From positions 250,333 through 314,332 of the forward strand of contig PABP01000036.1 in assembly GCA_002699585.1 (NCBI GenBank): a DNA stretch of 64,000 bases. Reading direction: 5' to 3'. Shown here piece after piece: positions 17,218 to 25,304 of the stretch (its first letter is position 1; each line of letters starts with the position of its first letter). Source of the DNA: Anaerolineaceae bacterium (GTDB lineage Bacteria > Chloroflexota > Anaerolineae > Aggregatilineales > Phototrophicaceae). The notes under the pieces are model-generated. The model had not been told where the DNA came from and ran no database searches. It was given only the letters and a program-made list of their open reading frames with translations. A program made the translations under genes and the position numbers.

Positions 17218-17622
17218 TTACAATTGCCCATTCGCCTCAAACAGAGTGTGACGTTCATCTAACCAGGCCAGAGCTTCTTGCTCTGACTTGCACAAGCGGA
17301 TAAAGTCCACACGCTGGGCCTGCTGCATGGCAAAGCGCACAACACCAAACATCAAAGAATTTTCTGAGATCATAGCGGCAGATATGGACAAGGATTTAGG
17401 TCGATCCCTTAGCATGGAGATTGCTTGTGACGTGGAATAGGGCGTGGGTAGCGCACTTTCAGAAAAATAGGCTAAGCAGCGAAGGTGCTCGTTTCGGGTA
17501 TCGTATTCATTCATGACCTGGCGCAATGTACAGATCCATTCATCAGTTGTATCGCGCTTGAAATCCATAAAAGCCCAGACATAGATGCCATCTGGCCGGA
17601 CATCCACCTTTAAACCACTCAT
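17218..17622 (-). CDS. STAS/SpoIIAA-like protein, array member 1
   Basis: First of six tandem paralogues. Start ATG 17622 (MSGLKVDVRPDGIYVW) is chosen over TTG 17625 because all members begin MSG/MTG. The shared layout is strand (PDGIYVWAFMD), helix (TTDEWICTLRQVMNEY), strand (HLRCLAYFSE), the motif ALPTPYSTSQAI, strand (SLSISAAMISEN), helix, then a strand followed by EALAWLDERH. The final strand-helix unit resembles the end of SpoIIAA/STAS domains. Length 134 residues, no signal peptide and no other domain. Function unknown; likely a cytoplasmic protein-interaction module. The gap to member 2 is 32 bp. Confidence 0.7.
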   Translation of the reverse strand: MSGLKVDVRPDGIYVWAFMDFKRDTTDEWICTLRQVMNEYDTRNEHLRCLAYFSESALPTPYSTSQAISMLRDRPKSLSISAAMISENSLMFGVVRFAMQQAQRVDFIRLCKSEQEALAWLDERHTLFEANGQL

Positions 17623-17654
17623 CAATGACCTAACTTTGGCTCTCGCTCTGTCGA

Positions 17655-18086
17655 TTATGTCTCAGTACTTGTCAACTCATAACGCATCAAGTTCTTGGCT
17701 AAAAATACGTTCTGACATTCCGTTAACCAGTGTATGGCTTGTTCGTCCGTATCAAAAAAGTGAATGTAGTCGATGTTTGATACTGTATTCATCGCAAAAC
17801 GAACGATATTGAACATCATCTTGTTTTCAGAAACCATCGCAACCGACATGACAAGGTTCGGCGGAATAACTTTCATGGCCTCAATGGCTTCTTTGGTCGC
17901 ATAGGGAGTTGGCAACGCTTCCCTATCGAAATGGACAAGGCAACTGAAATGGCCTTGTTCCTCATCTAATTTTTTTAGCGTCTGACGAAAGAGACTTATC
18001 CACGCATCGGTTGTGTCTCGGCGCAAGTCTTTATAGTGCCAGTATAGAATGCCATCGGGTCTTTCTGTCGGCATAAAACCTGTCAT
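17655..18086 (-). CDS. STAS/SpoIIAA-like protein, array member 2
   Basis: 143 residues beginning MTGFMPTERPDGILYWHYKD, with TTDAWISLFRQTLKKLDEE, the motif ALPTPYATKEAIEAM and the strand LVMSVAMVSENKMMF. The C-terminal signature is diverged (IHWLTECQNVF instead of AWLNERHxxF), and the protein has a short extra tail. ATG at 18086 follows AAGGTCC. Upstream is a 274-bp AT-rich gap, so it and member 1 probably form their own transcript. Confidence 0.7.
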   Translation of the reverse strand: MTGFMPTERPDGILYWHYKDLRRDTTDAWISLFRQTLKKLDEEQGHFSCLVHFDREALPTPYATKEAIEAMKVIPPNLVMSVAMVSENKMMFNIVRFAMNTVSNIDYIHFFDTDEQAIHWLTECQNVFLAKNLMRYELTSTET

Positions 18087-18360
18087 TTGGACCTTCTCTT
18101 AGAGAGGAAGAACTACTCTGCATATCCATTATCAAGTTGCACATTCAGACTTACTGCCTCACCAGATCCTTGCGCGGCATTTTCTTATTGACGATCTGTG
18201 TCAGAAGTCGTTACTGACTGCTACGTAGACAAGTATATCGTTGAAATAGGCATTACTTCGTAAACTTTTAGGCGATGAAGAAAATCAGTCTATTACGCAA
18301 GATTAAAAATGACATCTGTCATCTCGGAAAAATACGAGGGGCTTCGAGCTTGCACTCGGA

Positions 18361-18771
18361 TTATTCGTCCAGGGGCAACCTTTGTTGGAATTTGCGATGA
18401 CGCTCATTTAGCCAGGCATTCGCCTCATCGACGCTCTCCACCAGATGGATACTACGGCCGTTGTAAACATGGGTGACAACATGTTGAGATGAGTTCATCA
18501 GAATGCGGGTAGGTATAACTGCAGCAATCGAGAGCTTTAGGTCTGGATCAGCCGAACTGAGGACACTTATGGAGCGCATAACAAGATAGGGGGTCGGCAA
18601 GAGATCGGCATCAAAGGTATAGAAGACCCGCAAGTGCTGGTCGGTCTCGTGATAAGTGCGCTGTAGGGCCATGACTGTCTCAGCCCATTCGCTGACTGTT
18701 TCGCGTTCCATGTCCGCGAAGTGGAAAGAATGAACTCCATCAAATCGTAATGTAACACTTAGTCTACTCAT
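18361..18771 (-). CDS. STAS/SpoIIAA-like protein, array member 3
   Basis: Start set at ATG 18771 (MSRLSVTLRFDGVHSFHFAD) with AGGTG upstream; the frame is open further but family members start here. It carries ETVSEWAETVMALQRTY, LLPTPYLVMRSISVL, LSIAAVIPTRILM and ANAWLNERHRKFQQRLPL. The PTPYL variant is shared with member 4, indicating that these two are the most recent pair or belong to one subgroup. Stop at 18361. Confidence 0.7.
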   Translation of the reverse strand: MSRLSVTLRFDGVHSFHFADMERETVSEWAETVMALQRTYHETDQHLRVFYTFDADLLPTPYLVMRSISVLSSADPDLKLSIAAVIPTRILMNSSQHVVTHVYNGRSIHLVESVDEANAWLNERHRKFQQRLPLDE

Positions 18772-18935
18772 AAAGCACCTATATAATAATATATTATTTA
18801 ATATACATTCTATCTCATTAATCAATTGATAAGTCTAGTGATTACTATCGTTGATCTAGACGTTTGTATAATTAACTTGAACACCAGCAAGGCGTCCTAA
18901 AACCTGGTGGTTAATCGTAAGCTACGATAAGCAAG

Positions 18936-19346
18936 TTAACGCTCAAGCGCACTCCCTTGCTGATATTGACGATGGCGCTCATTCAACCAGCCGTTACCCT
19001 CTTCCACCTTTGTTACCAGATGGATGTGTTTAGAGCGATGGATCCGCTTCATGACATGCGTGATACCCATTGTAATATTCGGGTTCTTAACTGTCATAGC
19101 AGCCGAGATTACAAGGTCGGTTGGTCGGGCATTAAGTACACCAATGGCACGCTTAAGGAGATAAGGCGTGGGCATAATGTCTGGATCAAATATATACAAC
19201 AAGCGTAGATGACGGGCGTCTACGTGATAAGCGTGATAGAGGGCCTGGATTTGTTCAGCCCACTCATTGACTGTTTGACGGGACAGATCATGAACATGTA
19301 TGACGATAACGTCATCGGATCTTGTTTCAATGTGCAAGCCGCTCAT
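18936..19346 (-). CDS. STAS/SpoIIAA-like protein, array member 4
   Basis: 136 residues starting MSGLHIETRSDDVIVIHVHD, with QTVNEWAEQIQALYHAY, IMPTPYLLKRAIGVLN, LVISAAMTVKNPN and EGNGWLNERHRQYQQGSAL. It lies 10 bp downstream of member 5 in the same direction, so members 6, 5 and 4 are likely one transcript. Weak ribosome-binding site before ATG 19346. Confidence 0.7.
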   Translation of the reverse strand: MSGLHIETRSDDVIVIHVHDLSRQTVNEWAEQIQALYHAYHVDARHLRLLYIFDPDIMPTPYLLKRAIGVLNARPTDLVISAAMTVKNPNITMGITHVMKRIHRSKHIHLVTKVEEGNGWLNERHRQYQQGSALER

Positions 19347-19356
19347 AGTCTCACAT

Positions 19357-19764
19357 TCAATACTCTAGCCTGATACCCTGTAGGTATTTAGCATGACGTT
19401 CGTTCAACCAGGCGATACCTTCTTTGACACTTCTGACGAGCCAGATGTTACCGGGTTTGCGAATCCGTTTTAGGACGTAATCAGCGGCTAACAGCAAGTG
19501 AAAACTCAGAAGAACAACGGCAGAAGAACTACGCAGTGTTGGTGGCGTCATTGCTGCCAACTGAATCGCTCTTTGAGTCGCGTAGGGCGTGGGCAACTTC
19601 AAGCAACTAGATAAATAAAGTACCCGTAAATGCCCATCTGTTTTGAAATCATTTTGGATTATCTGACTATATCGCACCCAATCGTCAATAGTTTCATTAT
19701 CCAGTTCTGTTATACGAAATATAAATAACTCATTAGGCCGTTCTTCAGCCACGAAACCACTCAC
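19357..19764 (-). CDS. STAS/SpoIIAA-like protein, array member 5
   Basis: GTG at 19764 (VSGFVAEERPNELFIFR) is chosen: it has AGGAG 7 nt upstream, matches the family N-terminus, and removes an overlap with member 6 that the longer reading (19791) would create. The protein has TIDDWVRYSQIIQNDF, LKLPTPYATQRAIQL, SSAVVLLSFHLLL in place of the usual AMxxxN strand, and GIAWLNERHAKYLQGIRL. 135 residues. Confidence 0.7.
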   Translation of the reverse strand: MSGFVAEERPNELFIFRITELDNETIDDWVRYSQIIQNDFKTDGHLRVLYLSSCLKLPTPYATQRAIQLAAMTPPTLRSSSAVVLLSFHLLLAADYVLKRIRKPGNIWLVRSVKEGIAWLNERHAKYLQGIRLEY

Positions 19765-19774
19765 GCGCTGTCTC

Positions 19775-20203
19775 CTAGATATGATCGTCACTTACCAAGG
19801 GCAACCCCTGTTGAAATCTGCGATGGCGTTCATTCAACCAAGTGACGGCTTCTTCGAAATCCTTGAATGGATGGATGTGTTCTGAGTAAGGTATGCGCTT
19901 ATTGATATACTGTACAGCCATATCAAAGTATAGGTTTGGGATGATTATGGCAGAGGAAAAGCTCAACGTCGATGATCTTGATCCCACAAGGCTTATCGTT
20001 TGACGCACTGCATAGGGAGATGTAGTTGACAATGACCCGGTAGGTAGTTGATGGATTACACGCAAATGACGATGGTTCGTATCGTATTCCTCTTGTATTT
20101 TTAGGCTTTTCTTGACCCAATCGTCAATTGTATTTTTCTCAGAATCCTTGAAAGAATAGACTAATATACCATCAGGCCGTTCTGCAAAATGAAAACCACT
20201 CAT
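19775..20203 (-). CDS. STAS/SpoIIAA-like protein, array member 6
   Basis: 142 residues starting MSGFHFAERPDGILVYSFKD, then NTIDDWVKKSLKIQEEYDT, HLRVIHQLPTG, SFSSAIIIPNLYFDM and AVTWLNERHRRFQQGLPLV. Its central motif is altered by a small insertion (SLSTTSPYAVRQTISL instead of LPTPYA). It ends 10 bp before the member 5 start and lies just downstream of the decayed member 7, whose N-terminus is most similar to it. Confidence 0.7.
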   Translation of the reverse strand: MSGFHFAERPDGILVYSFKDSEKNTIDDWVKKSLKIQEEYDTNHRHLRVIHQLPTGSLSTTSPYAVRQTISLVGSRSSTLSFSSAIIIPNLYFDMAVQYINKRIPYSEHIHPFKDFEEAVTWLNERHRRFQQGLPLVSDDHI

Positions 20204-20227
20204 ACTGTTGTCTCAGATAAGCTAGTG

Positions 20228-20393
20228 AACAATTAAAGGCAACGCCTCGCCGATATTAGCTATGGCGCACTTGTAAACAGGCGTTACCCTCGTCCACACT
20301 TTTAAACAAAAGTATGTATTAGGGCGATGGATCGGTTTCATAGTCATAGATCAGAATGCCATCGTGTTGTCTTTCAAGATAGAACCCACTCAT
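20228..20393 (-). pseudogene. Decayed STAS/SpoIIAA-like array member 7
   Basis: From ATG 20393 the frame reads MSGFYLERQHDGILIYDYE, matching the first strand of the family, and stops after six further codons. Immediately downstream, in mixed frames, family C-terminal sequence appears: LLFKSVDEGNACLQVRHS, comparable to the HLVTKVEEGNGWLNERH of member 4. The middle ~70 codons are missing, so it is an internally deleted and frameshifted relic. It was found by hand translation and is too short for ordinary ORF calling. Confidence 0.75.
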
Positions 20394-20594
20394 CGAACAC
20401 CTACACACCTATTCTCTTGTAGTACCTTTAGTGTATTATCAAACGCAATTCAGGAACATTAAGTATATTCTTAACGATCATTCTAAACATATTTTGCTAA
20501 AGCACAATGAGCTAAGTATCAACCTGATATGAGTAGTTATAGCCATTACAAATAATAATGAGTCATGTACATACGAGCTGTACATATATGAAAA
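20394..20594. other. AT-rich intergenic region upstream of the array
   Basis: A strongly AT-rich 200-bp gap between the decayed array member and the terminator of the lipoprotein gene. It contains two TGTACA palindromes at 20566-20571 and 20579-20584. No gene is seen. Confidence 0.4.
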
Positions 20595-20618
20595 CAGGTG
20601 TGCCAGATGACACACCTG
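20590..20618 (-). terminator. Terminator of the SH3/CARDB lipoprotein gene
   Basis: Stem CAGGTGTG (20595-20602) / CACACCTG (20611-20618) with an 8-nt loop; the minus strand continues with TTTTCATATA. It lies 35 nt after the stop of the lipoprotein gene. Confidence 0.75.
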
Positions 20619-20652
20619 CTGATTTTAGCGAGGCCGAAGCCCTTGGTTGCTG

Positions 20653-21897
20653 CTAACATCCGCCTTTTTGCAACGTATAGTCGAACTGGCGAGTGTTATT
20701 GTCTTCGTTGATTTCCGCAACGGCATTATCAGGATCGACAGTCGCCAGGTAACGATGGCCTTCCCCGAAGAATGTCGAGACAGTCAGCGTAATCTGTACG
20801 GTGACGTTCTGGCCCGGTTGCAGCGCCGGGATGGTCGCAGAACTGACAGCCTGCTCATTGCCATTATGGATATCTTGCAGCACGACATTGGTCTGGGTGC
20901 TGGGCGATGTCCCGCTGTTGGCAACCGTGATGGATGTGGTCGCGGTTTGCAAGCAGCTTGGCGTTGGCGGGTTGGTGGACCAATCAACAATGCTCAGGTC
21001 AACTTCCGCAACAGGAACCGGCGTGTTAGTGGGTGCTGGCGTAGCCGTCGGTGGCGGTGGTGGCGGATTTTCTACGGGAAGGTTGCCAATATCGCCGTTA
21101 ACCTCAACTAGCCAACCCGCAATCCAACCGGATGAGTTGAAAACTTCAATGCGGAACCAAGCGCGATCGGCGTTGGGTTCCGGGTTGCGTGCCAAAATAC
21201 GGAAGCTTTCCCCGGCGGCGACACTGCCCAGGGGTGGTTCGTAATTGACACCGGGACCTCGCCGGATATTGGCGCCTTGCAATGTGGTCGCTGTCGGGAA
21301 ACTCTCGGTGGGGGGAACGGCAGTTGTTGGCTCTGGCGCGGCTTGCTGCGGCTGCGTGGGCGCGGTAGTCGCTGTTGCGGCAGGCTGAGCGGCATTATCC
21401 GTGCCGTCGCCATTGGATGTGGTATCAGTCTGGGATGCGGCATCCTCGGTGGGGGTTTCCGTCACCTGCGGCTCAACCTCACCCTGTACGCTGAACATGA
21501 CCGATGCAGGGTCGCTGGTGGTGCCATCATCGCGCATGGCGACGACTTCCAGCGTGTAGTCGCCAAGTGTGGTCGCTGGCCAACTGGTTTCGACAGAAAA
21601 GGCTGCGGCTGTCTGGGCGCTGGCATCGGTGGTGCCAATATTGACACCGTTAATCGTCAGGGAAACGGTCGCCATATCCGGCCCAGCATTTTCGATACGG
21701 GTCGAGATCACGACGGAGGCATCTTTTAAGTAAACCGCATTGGGCTGTGGCGACATGATGCGCACCTGCGGCGGACCTTCAAAGGCGGTTGTTTGGCTTT
21801 CACCATCTTCGGCTGTCGAGGTGCAGGCCGCTAAGAGGGCCACAACAGCGATTAACAACAGGGTGGCTGTTCCACGCCGGAAAATCGCAGCTTTCAT
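20653..21897 (-). CDS. Lipoprotein with SH3b and CARDB-like domains
   Basis: Start set at ATG 21897 (MKAAIFRRGTATLLLIAVVA), preceded by GAGGAGA; the frame is open for 54 codons upstream but that part lacks signal-like sequence. A lipobox LAAC follows the hydrophobic helix, so the protein is probably lipid-anchored outside. Next come an Ig-like beta domain (PQVRIMSPQPNAVYL), a Thr/Ala/Pro-rich linker, a bacterial SH3 domain (LQGANIRRGPGVNYEPPLGS to GWLVEVNG) and a C-terminal CARDB-like adhesion domain (VDLSIVDWSTNPPTPSCLQT to AEINEDNN). Likely binds cell wall or surface polymers. 414 residues. Confidence 0.85.
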   Translation of the reverse strand: MKAAIFRRGTATLLLIAVVALLAACTSTAEDGESQTTAFEGPPQVRIMSPQPNAVYLKDASVVISTRIENAGPDMATVSLTINGVNIGTTDASAQTAAAFSVETSWPATTLGDYTLEVVAMRDDGTTSDPASVMFSVQGEVEPQVTETPTEDAASQTDTTSNGDGTDNAAQPAATATTAPTQPQQAAPEPTTAVPPTESFPTATTLQGANIRRGPGVNYEPPLGSVAAGESFRILARNPEPNADRAWFRIEVFNSSGWIAGWLVEVNGDIGNLPVENPPPPPPTATPAPTNTPVPVAEVDLSIVDWSTNPPTPSCLQTATTSITVANSGTSPSTQTNVVLQDIHNGNEQAVSSATIPALQPGQNVTVQITLTVSTFFGEGHRYLATVDPDNAVAEINEDNNTRQFDYTLQKGGC

Positions 21898-22077
21898 AGA
21901 GTTCTCCTCATTGTGCGCAGACAGGCATCGACCGTGAAAGAGGGTCATGCCGTGCGTCAAAAGATCCTTTTCATGCGCCACAGACTGTAGCGCATCGCGC
22001 ACATTTAGGCGAGGGTTATTGCCATTTACCAACGATCCCCTTACGTAGTAGATGGGCAATCGGTGGGCGAATCGACC

Positions 22078-23067
22078 CTAATTCACGCGCTGCTCAACCA
22101 GCCAATCATGGATGATCTGAGCGGTTTGCTGGTAGCTGGCTTCGGTCATCAGGTTGTGACCGGAATTCGCGATGATGCGATGGTCGGCGTTGTAGAGCTT
22201 GGCCATACGCTTGTGACCGTTTAGCGTGACGATGGCATCGCGCTGGCCAGAGAGCAGCAACATGGGTGTCTGGACAAGCTGCGGTGGTGACCAGAACGGC
22301 GGGTTATGCTGGTAGACTGCCAGGATCGACTCGTTGCTGAGATGGGCGGTCAATTCCTGTGGGGAAAGACGCGCGCCTTCGGTGATGAGGGCTTCTTTGG
22401 CACGCTGCGGGTTGCGCACCCAGTTACCAGCGCTCCAGCTTAGCATGGAGAGTGGAAGCACCAGCGGATCGCGCTTGACCATCGGCCAGAAGCCATCGGC
22501 AATGACGCTGTAAGCGGCCCAGGGAGCAACCAGTATTGTCGCGGGCAGGTCATCAGACACGTAGCGCAAATACCACTGGGCGAGTGCGCCGCCCATGCTG
22601 TGGCCCATCAGGACGGGCTTGACGGGCATCCGCTTGATTTCATCGACGAGGAAGCTGAGATAGTAATCCAGGGTACACAGCCAGATCGGTTTCTGCGGCA
22701 GCGACCCGGCGTGCCCCGGCAGACTGTGCGCATGGCTCTCCCAGCCCCAGGTCGCCAATAACGCCTGCCAGCCATCCCAGCACCAGGCCCCGTGCCACAT
22801 GCCATGCTGCATAATGATCGGCGTATCGAATTTGCGCTCATGGGGCGTGTAGGTCAGGCGCTCGATGCCATCCTCAATGCGCCGGGTGACGGTGTAGGCG
22901 TCATAGCGCTCGGTATGCTCATAGATGACGCCCCTGGGGGCCGTATTTTGTTCGCTCGCTAGCGATTGCCTGACATTCCGGCTAGCCAGATAAGCGAAGG
23001 CAAAGCCCTGTTGCGCAGCCGCATACAGCGCCCCCAGCTTGAGCAATCGGGTGAGGGTGTTGGCCAT
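22078..23067 (-). CDS. Alpha/beta hydrolase
   Basis: Start set at ATG 23067 (MANTLTRLLKLGALYAAAQQ) with AGGAGG upstream. 329 residues of the alpha/beta hydrolase fold: oxyanion region IIMQHGMWHGAWCWDGW, nucleophile elbow GHSMGG (residue ~155), and the catalytic His in NSGHNLMTEASY near the C-terminus. A hydrophobic N-terminal segment may associate with the membrane. Esterase or lipase activity is expected; substrate unknown. It follows the secreted propeller gene by 11 bp and belongs to the same operon. Confidence 0.87.
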   Translation of the reverse strand: MANTLTRLLKLGALYAAAQQGFAFAYLASRNVRQSLASEQNTAPRGVIYEHTERYDAYTVTRRIEDGIERLTYTPHERKFDTPIIMQHGMWHGAWCWDGWQALLATWGWESHAHSLPGHAGSLPQKPIWLCTLDYYLSFLVDEIKRMPVKPVLMGHSMGGALAQWYLRYVSDDLPATILVAPWAAYSVIADGFWPMVKRDPLVLPLSMLSWSAGNWVRNPQRAKEALITEGARLSPQELTAHLSNESILAVYQHNPPFWSPPQLVQTPMLLLSGQRDAIVTLNGHKRMAKLYNADHRIIANSGHNLMTEASYQQTAQIIHDWLVEQRVN

Positions 23068-23078
23068 AAGACGTCCTC

Positions 23079-24779
23079 CTACTCGGTGGCTTCGTAATAT
23101 GCGGAATCGTAGAACAGCGGCTGGCCCCATTCCACAGCGACAATCGGGCTATCTATGATGCCTGTGAGGTCCACATAGTCGCCCTGGAACTCCCAGCCAT
23201 TCTCAGCCTTACTAGCAAAATCGAAACTCAATCCGATGATATAGTCCTGTACGGCAATAGCTGGTCTGCTATAAACACGATCATAGTCCAGAGCATTTAT
23301 TATGGGCATGATGAACCGCAAGTGATCGCCTCTGGATGGACTGTGAATTTTGCTAACGTCCCAGCGTTTTGAACGTACATAGCAGTTTTCATAGTCACTG
23401 CTGCACGTCACAATAGCAATTTCTTGATTCTGATGCCAAAATAAAAAGTCGATTGGACGTGCATCTGGGAATTTTATAGGGCAAGAAGCTTGTAATGGAG
23501 CTTGGCATTCACCAGATAAGCCTGATGCCATCTCATTATCTGTTTCCAAGGGAAATAAAACAACATTCTGCTCATCGAGCGTAGAGAGCGCATTCGGTGT
23601 TGTCTCGCCTGTTTGAGTGTCTAGTAGTAACCATTCAGATTTATCACCATAGCGAACATAGCGCCCGGTTAGGGACAGCTCTAAAAGAGATACGCCATCA
23701 TCTGGCACAATCCGTTCTGGCTCGGCAGCAATAAACAATGGCCAACGCCAGATGCCAGTATCATCAGCGAATGCCAACACCGCGCTGTTCTGGCTCCAGG
23801 CGACTAATGGGACAGTATTTTCTGTGAGGTTGAGTTCATGCTCACCAATCAACTGCATGCCAAGCGCCTGCCCATATCCGCCACGTTCAAAATTATCGAA
23901 CATATAGACACGCAACAACTGGTCATCCCAAATCGCAATCAAACTACTATTGGGCGAAAAGAGCAGATCATCGCCAGTCAGTGTGTGTGAAAACCGTGTT
24001 GAAAAATAATCTCCGTCAGGCTGAAGAACGAGTTCGTAGTGCTGCACAATGAGTTCATTTCCCTGACGAAAAACAACATGGCTGCCATCGTGAGAGATTG
24101 CAATGGGCGCGGTTGCTAAATCTATGGGTGTAATACTGCGATCAGGATTGAGGTGGTATTGACTGCCGGATTCTGTGGTGATGGTCAGCCAGCGCTTAAG
24201 TGGATATGGAACATCTTCGCTTGGTAGGATTGCTTCATCATAGGTACTGAAACGCTCTAAAAAAAGCTCTCTAAATGCTTCCGGAGAGACTTCGAATACT
24301 TCTGATTCCCCGTCTATAGACTCACTGTAAAAGATGCTTTCGCCAACTGTGTCATAATCGGGTGCATGCAAATAGTCGGTTTGATAATGCGTGTACGTAC
24401 CATCACCATTGGATTTGAGCGCGAAGTAACCGCGTTGCCCTGCATATAGATAGGGTCCACTGCCCCCATACAAACAATCTGTTGTGTAGCCACGCACGGC
24501 TGAAGTGACTTCTAGCGCAGGTCGCCAACGCATGATAGGCAGAAATTGGGGGCCACTGCCTTTGAAATAATGATCCACCAGCATGACGGCGCTGAAACCC
24601 CGTTTGTCAATTTCTAGCACCATGCCGTATATGATGGCATCGTAATCCGGCAACAAATTGAGCGCCAATACATCCACGCCGCCACTACATGCCTGGGCAG
24701 GAGCAGATACGGACACAAAAATCAGCAGCGCCAGGAAGCCCAATATACCCTGGCGCGGCCAACTTTTCAGGATAGTCAT
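23079..24779 (-). CDS. Secreted propeller-like protein of unknown function
   Basis: 566 residues with a signal peptide (ILGFLALLIFVSVSAPAQAC; cleavage near AQA, Cys next to it could also be a lipidation site). N-terminal ~180 residues contain three further cysteines (TTDCLYGG) and resemble tissue-inhibitor/netrin-like OB domains only loosely. The remainder shows repeated strand patterns ending in polar turns (VVFRQGNELIVQHYEL, LIAIWDDQLLRVYMFD, WSQNSAVLAFADDTGIWRWP) typical of a beta-propeller. Middle gene of a three-gene operon. No enzymatic motif seen. Confidence 0.75.
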   Translation of the reverse strand: MTILKSWPRQGILGFLALLIFVSVSAPAQACSGGVDVLALNLLPDYDAIIYGMVLEIDKRGFSAVMLVDHYFKGSGPQFLPIMRWRPALEVTSAVRGYTTDCLYGGSGPYLYAGQRGYFALKSNGDGTYTHYQTDYLHAPDYDTVGESIFYSESIDGESEVFEVSPEAFRELFLERFSTYDEAILPSEDVPYPLKRWLTITTESGSQYHLNPDRSITPIDLATAPIAISHDGSHVVFRQGNELIVQHYELVLQPDGDYFSTRFSHTLTGDDLLFSPNSSLIAIWDDQLLRVYMFDNFERGGYGQALGMQLIGEHELNLTENTVPLVAWSQNSAVLAFADDTGIWRWPLFIAAEPERIVPDDGVSLLELSLTGRYVRYGDKSEWLLLDTQTGETTPNALSTLDEQNVVLFPLETDNEMASGLSGECQAPLQASCPIKFPDARPIDFLFWHQNQEIAIVTCSSDYENCYVRSKRWDVSKIHSPSRGDHLRFIMPIINALDYDRVYSRPAIAVQDYIIGLSFDFASKAENGWEFQGDYVDLTGIIDSPIVAVEWGQPLFYDSAYYEATE

Positions 24780-24785
24780 TTTCAG

Positions 24786-25154
24786 CTAATCCGACTCGCT
24801 GGTGAGCAAGTCATCATCGGCAGCGGTGGCGACACCTGTCGTCGCGGATTTGCCGGAGCTATCCGTTTTCAGGTCAGCCGTAACGGTCGGTTCAGTTTGG
24901 GCCGTGAAGCCGCCCGTCTGCTGCACGTCAACGCGCTCGCCTTCCAGTTCACGTGGGAGCACATCTTTGGGATCGAGTTGGGCGACAGGCAGTTTGACCG
25001 TGACCATCACGACCAGGGCGGGTGTTTCCGTATAGAGGCCATCTTTCATCGCCAAGCCAATACCACAGCCGACGACATTGGCATGGGCCATCAGTTCATC
25101 CGCATGGCGTGCCTGAATATCGGTGAGCTTCTTCATGGTTTCGTCAGACATCAT
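24786..25154 (-). CDS. Small protein resembling the N-terminal segment of Nal1-like/trypsin-like proteases
   Basis: 122 residues. Residues ~8-80 (HADELMAHANVVGCGIGLAM, then ALVVMVTVKLPVAQLDPKDV, VLPRELEGERVDVQQTG) resemble the segment found in front of the catalytic domain in some bacterial trypsin-fold proteins. Here it stands alone, followed by a polar Thr/Asp/Ser tail, with no protease domain. ATG 25154 follows AGGGGAAC. It is 6 bp upstream of the secreted propeller gene, so it is operon-linked. Function unknown. Confidence 0.6.
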   Translation of the reverse strand: MMSDETMKKLTDIQARHADELMAHANVVGCGIGLAMKDGLYTETPALVVMVTVKLPVAQLDPKDVLPRELEGERVDVQQTGGFTAQTEPTVTADLKTDSSGKSATTGVATAADDDLLTSESD

Positions 25155-25185
25155 GTTCCCCTATAAATCAGACTTTACCCCACCC

Positions 25186-25282
25186 CTGTTTCCCCTCCCC
25201 GAAGGAGAGGGGATTTTGCCTGCAATCGACTCGATTTTGAGGCATCCTTCCTCCTTCGGGGGAAGGACAGGAGGATGGGGGT
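25186..25282 (-). repeat. Paired-hairpin 3'-end repeat, copy B
   Basis: On the minus strand it begins 22 nt after the stop of the PfkB gene and reads CCCCCATCCTCCTGTCCTTC, GGAGGAAGGATGCCT, a spacer, then a hairpin AATCCCCTCTCC/GGGGAGGGG. Same order and orientation relative to the upstream gene as copies A and C. Confidence 0.7.
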
Positions 25283-25304
25283 TGTGCGAACAGGATAATT
25301 TATC

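Noticed and set aside
18087-18360. Further array relic in the gap between members 2 and 3
   Set aside because: No family motif was found in any frame of the gap.
20566-20584. TGTACA pair as a toxin or SOS-type operator
   Set aside because: Two short palindromes in AT-rich DNA occur easily by chance and no matching regulator is next to them.
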